Assembly: GCA_028293465.1 (NCBI GenBank)
Contig: JAQGOT010000465.1
Coordinates: 1-12,756 of the forward strand
From: Pedosphaera sp.
GTDB lineage: Bacteria > Verrucomicrobiota > Verrucomicrobiia > Limisphaerales > Pedosphaeraceae
Direction of reading: 5' to 3'
DNA: 12,756 nucleotides
Shown: in pieces, positions 7,152 through 12,756 of the stretch
How the letters are laid out: every line of letters starts with the position of its first letter
How positions within the stretch are numbered: position 1 is the first letter of the stretch
The notes under the pieces: model-generated
What the model was told of the DNA's origin: nothing
Seen by the model: only the letters and a program-made list of their open reading frames with translations
Databases searched by the model: none
Position numbers and translations under genes: made by a program

Positions 7152-7931
7152 GTGATCAAAGCTTTCCGGGTCGCTTATCGTCTCTGTCACGTGCTGCTCC
7201 TGTTCGCGGTCGCTTTCCTCGACTTCACCTTCCGCCTCTGGTTGTGGGGGAAGGCCGGTTCCATTCCCGCCCGCGCCCGGTGGCTGAAATTCTGGGCCGG
7301 CAATTTCCGGCGGGCGCTGCATGTAGAAGCGCATTTCGAAGGCCGGCCGCCGGTTCATGGGATTCTGGCCTGCAATCATTTGAGTTACATCGATATCATC
7401 GTGCTCGGCTCGCTGCACCCGTTGGTGTTCGTTTCCAAAAGCGAAGTCGCCTCTTGGCCGGTCATCGGCCCTTTGACGCGTTGCGCCGGGACGCTCTATA
7501 TCGTTCGGCAACAGCGGACGGATGTGGTGCGGTTGGGGCACGAAATGGTCAAGGTGGTGGAGGCGGGGGTGGTTGTCACCCTGTTCCTGGAAGGAACCAG
7601 CAGCGATGGCGCCCAGGTCTTGCCGTTTCGCTCTTCTCTACTGGGTCCCGCCGAGGAACATCATTGGCCGGTGACGGGTGCGTGGATTCATTATAGTTTA
7701 AGTGACGGCTCGGTGGCCGATGAGGTTTGCTATTGGCGGGACATGACGTTCGGTCCGCATCTCTTCAACCTGCTTTCCAAAAAGCGGATCGAGGCGTTCG
7801 TCAGCTTTGGTCCGACGTTGCACGGCGAAAAGGATCGCAAGGAGATGGCGCGCGAACTGCATACGCAGGTTTGCGGACTTAAAAACTCCTACCTCGCCCG
7901 GAAAAATCCCGGCGAGCTTTCGGTGAAGTAG
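7152..7931 (+). CDS. olsA: OlsA/PlsC-like 1-acyl-glycerol-3-phosphate-type O-acyltransferase
   Basis: A 259-residue PlsC-superfamily acyltransferase with a GTG start 14 bp after the olsB-like stop. The N-terminus (about 12-32) is hydrophobic and probably membrane-anchoring. Motif I is NHLSYID at 75-81, with catalytic His76 and Asp81. VFVSKSEVASWPVIG follows at 92-106. Motif III is FLEGTSSDG at 145-153, where the usual FPEGT proline is Leu. FRSSLL at 159-164 follows. Placement right behind an OlsB-like gene suggests it adds the second acyl chain to the hydroxyl of the lyso-amino-acid lipid. A general role in phosphatidic acid synthesis is the alternative. The two genes are almost certainly one operon. 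Confidence 0.85.
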   Translation: MIKAFRVAYRLCHVLLLFAVAFLDFTFRLWLWGKAGSIPARARWLKFWAGNFRRALHVEAHFEGRPPVHGILACNHLSYIDIIVLGSLHPLVFVSKSEVASWPVIGPLTRCAGTLYIVRQQRTDVVRLGHEMVKVVEAGVVVTLFLEGTSSDGAQVLPFRSSLLGPAEEHHWPVTGAWIHYSLSDGSVADEVCYWRDMTFGPHLFNLLSKKRIEAFVSFGPTLHGEKDRKEMARELHTQVCGLKNSYLARKNPGELSVK

Positions 7932-8048
7932 CTTTTCACTGCCACGCCGCATCCTCGTTGGCTGAGCATTGCCTCTCGCCTTATCGGCGGCGCCGGACTA
8001 GATTGCGGGGAAATCAGGCTTGGGCCAATTTCGCAACCTGGTAACTGA

Positions 8049-8714
8049 ATGAAATTAATTTCCGTGAACGTCTCGGTTCCACGCACTGTTTCCATCGGCA
8101 AGCGACCGGTCTCCACCGGCATTTTCAAGGAAGCAGTGGCTGGCAGGGTGCCAGTCCGCAGCCTTGGTTTGGTGGGCGACGGCCAGGCCGACTTGGCGAA
8201 TCATGGTGGTATCTACAAGGCGGTTTACAGCTATCCCTTCGAGCACTACGAGTATTGGTCTCGGGAATTGGGCCGGACCGATTTTGTCCCCGGCCAATTT
8301 GGTGAGAACCTGACTGTAGCAGGTTGGCTGGAGGATGAAGTGCGCATCGGCGACGTATTTAAGATCGGCGAAGTATTGCTGGAGGTCACGCAGCCGCGCG
8401 TTCCCTGTTTCAAGCTGGCACACAAAATGGCGCTCCCAGGATTTCCCAAATTCTTCGCCGCGAGCGGACGCGTCGGTTTTTATCAGCGTGTGTTGGTTGA
8501 GGGCGAAATTGGCGCCGGCGATGCCATCGAGCGGATCAAAACCGATGCCCATGGCGTGACGGTCCGCGAACTGATGCAGTTGATGTATTTTGACCGGCAA
8601 AATTTTCCATTGATGGAAAAAGCGATTGCCGTGCCGGCCCTTACCCCCGGTTGGCGCGAGGAATTGGCCGGGCTTTTGTCCGCCCGTGATTTCGAAGGAA
8701 AGGGAAGAGGATGA
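8049..8714 (+). CDS. YiiM-like MOSC domain protein
   Basis: A 221-residue protein, close to E. coli YiiM (about 224). The MOSC beta-barrel is visible in GLVGDGQADLANHGG (40-54), YPFEHYEYW (62-70), GQFGENLTV (82-90), RIGD (99-102) and QPRVPCFKL (115-123); Cys120 is the conserved cysteine. The C-terminal 165-210, including VTVRELMQLMY, fits the YiiM 3-alpha domain. MOSC proteins are linked to molybdenum cofactor chemistry, and YiiM/YcbX types to Moco-dependent reduction of N-hydroxylated bases; the substrate here is unknown. The 117 bases before the gene hold no clear promoter and no strong Shine-Dalgarno sequence, and the ATG follows a TGA directly. Its stop is 4 bp before the glycoside hydrolase start, so the two are probably co-transcribed. 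Confidence 0.88.
   Translation: MKLISVNVSVPRTVSIGKRPVSTGIFKEAVAGRVPVRSLGLVGDGQADLANHGGIYKAVYSYPFEHYEYWSRELGRTDFVPGQFGENLTVAGWLEDEVRIGDVFKIGEVLLEVTQPRVPCFKLAHKMALPGFPKFFAASGRVGFYQRVLVEGEIGAGDAIERIKTDAHGVTVRELMQLMYFDRQNFPLMEKAIAVPALTPGWREELAGLLSARDFEGKGRG
8706..8711 (+). promoter_or_regulatory. Ribosome binding site for the glycoside hydrolase
   Basis: AGAGGA lies 7 bases before the ATG at 8719, within the last codons of the MOSC gene. It is the only strong Shine-Dalgarno sequence in the window. It decides the start against an in-frame ATG at 8626, which lies deep inside the MOSC gene. Confidence 0.7.
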
Positions 8715-8718
8715 CGCA

Positions 8719-11445
8719 ATGAATGACACAGGACCTGACCAGGCTGCGCGCATGGCTCTACAGCCGGCGCTGACCGGTGAAGCGCAACGCCTGCAAGAGG
8801 ATGCCGCCCGTTCCAAGAACTGGAAACGCTGGGGGCCGTATCTCTCGGAGCGCCAATGGGCGACCGTGCGGGAGGACTACTCGCCGGACGGGGATAGTTG
8901 GAATTATTTTCCGCACGATCATGCCCGCAGCCGGGCTTACCGCTGGGGGGAGGACGGCCTGCTCGGCATCACTGACCGCGAATGCCGGCTATGCTTTGCC
9001 CTGGCGTTGTGGAACGGACGCGATCCCATTCTCAAGGAGCGACTGTTTGGGCTGACCGGCCCGGAAGGAAACCACGGCGAGGATGTGAAAGAGGATTATT
9101 TTTACCTCGACTCCACGCCCACGCATTCCTACATGAAGGCGCTTTATAAGTATCCGCAGGCCGAGTTCCCGTACGCACAGTTGGTGGCGGAGAATGGCCG
9201 CCGCAACCGCCACGATCCGGAGTACGAACTGGCGGACACCGGCGTGTTCCATGAAAACCGGTATTTCGATGTCTTCGCTGAATACGCGAAAAACACGCCC
9301 AACGACCTCCTGATCCGCATCACCGTGGCCAATCGCGGGCCGGAAATCGCCACCTTGCATTTGCTGCCGACTCTCTGGTTCCGCAACACCTGGATCTGGG
9401 GTTGCACGCACGAGGGCTGTTCCTTGAAACCTCGGATCGCCCACGAGAAGGAAAACCGCCTGGTGTTGGACCACGAAACGCTTAACCGATACTTTTTTGA
9501 GATCGGGCCCGACCCTAAAGGGCAGACGCCGCTGATTCTCTTCACCGACAACGAAACCAACTTCGCGCGGTTGTATGGAATTGAGAATGCAACACCCTTC
9601 GTGAAGGACGCTTTTCACGAGCAGGTCGTCCGTGGCCGCGCAGAGGCGGTCAACCCTAAAAATTACGGCACCAAGGTTGCGCCCCATTACATTTTGGAAC
9701 TGAAACCGGGCGAGACGCAAACGGTCCGCTTCCGTCTGTATTCGGCGGAAGAAACCCCGGCCAGCTCTGACCTGGCTGGTTTTGAGAATATTTTCGCACT
9801 CCGTCAACGCGAGGCTGATGAATATTATAACTCCAGTTGCGGCGCCAAGCTGACCCCTGCCGAGCGCAACATCGTGCGGCAGGGTTACGCGGGATTGCTC
9901 TGGAGCAAGCAATCTTACTTATACATCGTTGACGATTGGCTGAAAGGCGACCCGCATTTCCCGCCGCCGCCCGAGAGCCGCAAGAACGGGCGCAACGCCA
10001 ACTGGCCCAACGTTTACAGCCGTGATGTGCTCTCCATGCCGGACAAATGGGAGTACCCCTGGTTCGCCGCGTGGGATCTTGCGTTCCATATGATCTTGTT
10101 CGCCCGGATCGACGGCAAATTTGCCAAGGAACAACTCGGCCTCCTGCTGCGGGAATGGTACATGCACCCAAACGGCCAGATTCCGGCTTTTGAGTTTTCC
10201 TTCTCCGACGTGAACCCACCCGTTCACGCTTGGGCGGCCTGGCGCGTGTATAAAATCGCCGATCGCAAAGGCCAGCGCGACCGGAATTTTCTGGAGAGCG
10301 TGTTTCAAAAGCTGCTACTGAACTTTACCTGGTGGGTGAATCGCAAGGATCCGGACGGCAAAAACCTGTTTGCGGGCGGGTTTCTCGGCTTGGATAACGT
10401 GGGTGGTTTCGACCGCTCTCAACCGCTTCCGAACGGCGGCACGCTGCGGCAGGCTGACGGCACCGCCTGGATGGCGTTCTACTGCGTGACGATGCTGGCG
10501 ATGGCCTTGGAACTGGCCCGGGATGGCGGACAAATCCACACGGCTTACGAGGATATGGCGTCGAAATTTCTCGAGCACTTTGTCCAGATTGCTGATGCCA
10601 TGAACACGCTCGGCGGCACCGGCTTGTGGGACGAAGCCGATGGCTTTTATTATGATCAATTGAAGATCGACGGCCAGGTCATGGGATTAAAGACCCGATC
10701 GATGGTCGGTCTGCTGCCGTTGATTGCGGTGGAAATTCTGGAGGAGGACAAAATCAAGGGCCTGCCCGGATTCTACAAACGGTTTCAATGGTTTCGGAAA
10801 CATCGCAAGGACCTGACCCGTCATATTTCCCATTGTGAGAGCAGCACCGGTGATGATCACGGCCGTTGCCTCCTCGCCATCCCCTCGCGGGAACGATTGG
10901 AGCGCATGCTCCGCTACCTGCTGGATGAAAAAGAATTCCTTTCTCCGTTTGGCATTCGTTCGCTGTCAAAATTCCACCTTGAACATCCCTACATCTTCGA
11001 TGCCGGCGGCGCGCAACATCGCGTGGATTATGAACCCGGCGAATCCACCACGGCACTCTTCGGCGGTAATTCCAACTGGCGCGGCCCGATCTGGTTTCCG
11101 CTCAACTACCTCATCATCGAAGCGCTGGAGCGTTACAACCATTTCTACGGCGAGGATTTTAAGGTCGAGTGCCCAACCGGTTCAGGAAAGATGATGAACC
11201 TGAAGGAAGTCGCCCGGGAACTCCAGTTGCGCCTGACCAAAATCCATCTCCAGGACGAATCGGGCGCCCGTCCCTGTTCAAGCGGAGATTCCCGGTTCTC
11301 CGATGATCCGCATCGGCGCGACCTGGTCCTGTTCCACGAATATTTTCATGGCGAAACCGGCCAAGGCCTCGGTGCCAGCCACCAAACCGGCTGGACCGCC
11401 CTCGCCATTCGCAACCTAGAAGACCTGGCCCGCCGGCGGACTTGA
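8719..11445 (+). CDS. GH63/MGH1-like glycoside hydrolase (putative glucosidase)
   Basis: A 908-residue protein with no signal peptide, so probably cytoplasmic. The N-terminal half (about 30-370) resembles the beta-rich domain of large bacterial glucosidase-like proteins. The C-terminal half (about 380-905) is an (alpha/alpha)6 barrel. Recognisable segments are WDLAFH at 452-457 (Asp453, likely general acid), GLWDEADGFYYDQL at 635-648, NSNWRGPIWFP at 784-794 and HEYFHGETGQGLG near 873-885, with Glu874 matching the usual general base position before a Thr-Gly turn and SHQTGW. GH63 enzymes are inverting alpha-glucosidases or related hydrolases. This long bacterial subgroup has no firmly known substrate; the catalytic residues are assigned by motif only. 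It follows the MOSC gene by 4 bp. Its TGA stop is 2 bp from the convergent leuA stop, leaving no room for a terminator. Confidence 0.87.
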   Translation: MNDTGPDQAARMALQPALTGEAQRLQEDAARSKNWKRWGPYLSERQWATVREDYSPDGDSWNYFPHDHARSRAYRWGEDGLLGITDRECRLCFALALWNGRDPILKERLFGLTGPEGNHGEDVKEDYFYLDSTPTHSYMKALYKYPQAEFPYAQLVAENGRRNRHDPEYELADTGVFHENRYFDVFAEYAKNTPNDLLIRITVANRGPEIATLHLLPTLWFRNTWIWGCTHEGCSLKPRIAHEKENRLVLDHETLNRYFFEIGPDPKGQTPLILFTDNETNFARLYGIENATPFVKDAFHEQVVRGRAEAVNPKNYGTKVAPHYILELKPGETQTVRFRLYSAEETPASSDLAGFENIFALRQREADEYYNSSCGAKLTPAERNIVRQGYAGLLWSKQSYLYIVDDWLKGDPHFPPPPESRKNGRNANWPNVYSRDVLSMPDKWEYPWFAAWDLAFHMILFARIDGKFAKEQLGLLLREWYMHPNGQIPAFEFSFSDVNPPVHAWAAWRVYKIADRKGQRDRNFLESVFQKLLLNFTWWVNRKDPDGKNLFAGGFLGLDNVGGFDRSQPLPNGGTLRQADGTAWMAFYCVTMLAMALELARDGGQIHTAYEDMASKFLEHFVQIADAMNTLGGTGLWDEADGFYYDQLKIDGQVMGLKTRSMVGLLPLIAVEILEEDKIKGLPGFYKRFQWFRKHRKDLTRHISHCESSTGDDHGRCLLAIPSRERLERMLRYLLDEKEFLSPFGIRSLSKFHLEHPYIFDAGGAQHRVDYEPGESTTALFGGNSNWRGPIWFPLNYLIIEALERYNHFYGEDFKVECPTGSGKMMNLKEVARELQLRLTKIHLQDESGARPCSSGDSRFSDDPHRRDLVLFHEYFHGETGQGLGASHQTGWTALAIRNLEDLARRRT

Positions 11446-11447
11446 CC

Positions 11448-12756
11448 CTACAAGCGGTTCAACGCGCTCAGCACCGCTTTGATGGAGGCCCGCTCGATGT
11501 TCGTGTCCACCGCCGCACCCCAGCGCAAGTTGCCGTCAGCCTGCTTGATCTGGATGTAGGCGATCGCACTCGCCTCCTCGCCCGCCCCGAGAGCGTGTTC
11601 CTTGTAATACGCCACCTCGATTTTGGGCGCGCCTGCCGACTGCAAACCATGCACAAATCCCGCGATCGGCCCGTTGCCCTTGCCTTCAAAGCGAACTTCC
11701 TTGCCATTCCGGAAGATCGTCCCGTGACAGCGCACCACGCCGCTCCCCGCATTTTCGGTGGCGAACTCCCCAAGTTGCCACGGCGAATCCCGCTCGATGT
11801 ATTCCCGCCAAAACATCTGCTTCAAATCCGCTGCGCTCACCTCGCGGCCGAGACGATCCACCTCTTCGTTCGCGATCGGGCCGAACTCACGCTGCATCTC
11901 CTTCGGCAACTCGATGCCGAACTCACTCTCCAACAGATAAGCCACCCCGCCTTTGCCCGACTGGCTGTTGACCCGAATCACCTCATGATAATGCCGGTTG
12001 ATGTCCGCCGGATCGATGGTCAGGTAAGGCACATCCCAATGCGGCCGCTGGTTGCCCTCCCATTCCGCGAGCCCTTTCTTGATGGCATCCTGGTGGGAGC
12101 CGCTGAACGCGGTGAAAACCAGCTCGCCCGCGTACGGTTGTCGCGCGGGCACCGTCATGCCCGTGCAACGTTCATAAACCTCCCGCACCTCGTTCAGGTT
12201 CGAGAAATCCAGCCGCGGATCGACGCCTTGGGTGAAGAGATTCAGCGCCACCGTCACGACATCCAAATTCCCCGTCCGCTCGCCGTTGCCGAACAACGTC
12301 CCCTCCACCCGGTCCGCGCCGGCCAACAGCCCGAGCTCCGTCGCGGCCACGCCGGTGCAGCGGTCGTTATGTGTGTGCAGGCTCACGATCAACGATTCCC
12401 GGTTCTTGATGTTCCGGCACATCCATTCAATCTGGTCGGCATAAACATTCGGCGTCGCCACCTCCACGGTGTCGGGCAGATTGAGAATCATCTTCCGCTC
12501 CGGCGTCGGTTGCCAGACCGCCATTACCGCTTCCGAAATTTCCTTCGCAAACTCCACCTCCGTGGCGCTGAAACTCTCGGGCGAATATTGCAGCATCACC
12601 TCCGTGCCCTTCAACCGGTGCAGCCGCTCCTTGATCCACGTCGCGCCCCGCACCGCCACCTGGATGATCTCCTCCTTCGACATCCCGAACACCACGCGGC
12701 GCTGCGCGGGCGACGTTGAGTTGTAGAGATGAATGATCGCCCGCTTCGCGCCCACC
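11448..12756 (-). CDS. leuA: 2-isopropylmalate synthase (N-terminus off the window)
   Basis: LeuA condenses acetyl-CoA with 2-oxoisovalerate in the first committed step of leucine synthesis. The window holds 436 codons including a TAG stop at 11448. The HMGL-like barrel shows SLHTHNDR (125-132 of the visible part, with the two metal-binding His) and LFGNGERTGN (155-164). The linker region includes FSGSHQDAIKKG and VNSQSGKGGVAYLLE, matching the longer LeuA type known from mycobacteria and yeast. The C-terminal regulatory domain follows (about 320-435, ending ALNRL), where leucine feedback binding is expected. The first roughly 110-130 residues, including the DG-Q catalytic start, lie beyond the right edge. 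The apparent GTG near 12755 is internal, not the true start. The gene converges on the glycoside hydrolase gene. Confidence 0.94.
   Translation of the reverse strand, partial: VGAKRAIIHLYNSTSPAQRRVVFGMSKEEIIQVAVRGATWIKERLHRLKGTEVMLQYSPESFSATEVEFAKEISEAVMAVWQPTPERKMILNLPDTVEVATPNVYADQIEWMCRNIKNRESLIVSLHTHNDRCTGVAATELGLLAGADRVEGTLFGNGERTGNLDVVTVALNLFTQGVDPRLDFSNLNEVREVYERCTGMTVPARQPYAGELVFTAFSGSHQDAIKKGLAEWEGNQRPHWDVPYLTIDPADINRHYHEVIRVNSQSGKGGVAYLLESEFGIELPKEMQREFGPIANEEVDRLGREVSAADLKQMFWREYIERDSPWQLGEFATENAGSGVVRCHGTIFRNGKEVRFEGKGNGPIAGFVHGLQSAGAPKIEVAYYKEHALGAGEEASAIAYIQIKQADGNLRWGAAVDTNIERASIKAVLSALNRL

Noticed and set aside
8626..8718. Upstream in-frame extension of the glycoside hydrolase
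   Set aside because: It overlaps the MOSC gene end in another frame. The ATG at 8719 has a good Shine-Dalgarno sequence at the right distance.
8989..9912. Minus-strand open frame of 307 codons within the glycoside hydrolase
   Set aside because: It lies wholly opposite a well-supported gene, has no recognisable motif and no ribosome binding site.
11442..12719. Plus-strand open frame of 425 codons, nearly full-length antisense to leuA
   Set aside because: The minus strand is unmistakably LeuA. The plus product is rich in Arg, His and Leu with no domain, as expected of an antisense frame.

Overview
The window looks like a chromosomal stretch from a verrucomicrobial (PVC-group) bacterium, probably a Pedosphaera- or Limisphaera-like soil or freshwater lineage. 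The clearest sign is the adjacent DUF1501 / PSD1 (PSCyt1-DUF1549-DUF1553) pair, which is expanded in Planctomycetes and Verrucomicrobia. Moderately high G+C by eye and the general lack of strong Shine-Dalgarno sequences agree with this. The taxon is an inference from gene content. I see no tRNA, rRNA, insertion sequence, CRISPR array or phage gene.

Layout. (A) Positions 1-4678, minus strand, transcribed from high to low coordinates: a zinc-ribbon / single-membrane-helix / FxLYD-like protein; a Tat-exported DUF1501 protein; and a PSD1 cytochrome-like protein that runs off the left edge. (B) 4679-5103 is a divergent intergenic region. Its right end holds a TTGACA promoter element and two matching 14-bp palindromes, AGTTA-N4-TAACT, 21 bp apart, directly before a TetR-family repressor gene (5104-5769, plus). 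(C) 5770-6327 is a long gap with no convincing gene; its last 60 bases hold inverted repeats and a likely promoter. (D) 6328-7931, plus: a tandem of an OlsB-like N-acyltransferase and an OlsA/PlsC-like O-acyltransferase, the two enzymes that together make ornithine-type (or glycine-type) acyl-amino-acid lipids. (E) 8049-11445, plus: a YiiM-like MOSC protein and, 4 bp later, a 908-residue GH63/MGH1-like glycoside hydrolase with a good ribosome binding site. (F) 11448 to the right edge, minus: leuA, 2-isopropylmalate synthase, lacking its N-terminus here. It converges on the glycoside hydrolase with only 2 bp between the stop codons.

How they may work together. DUF1501 and PSD1 are both predicted to be exported and probably form one envelope module. 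The TetR protein most likely represses itself through the paired palindromes. A related but imperfect site in front of the acyltransferase pair suggests it might also control synthesis of a phosphorus-free membrane lipid; that link is inference. The MOSC and glycoside hydrolase genes are probably co-transcribed, but their functional connection is unknown. The strongest leads are the tandem operator and its possible link to the aminolipid genes. I did not find a clearly new multi-gene system.
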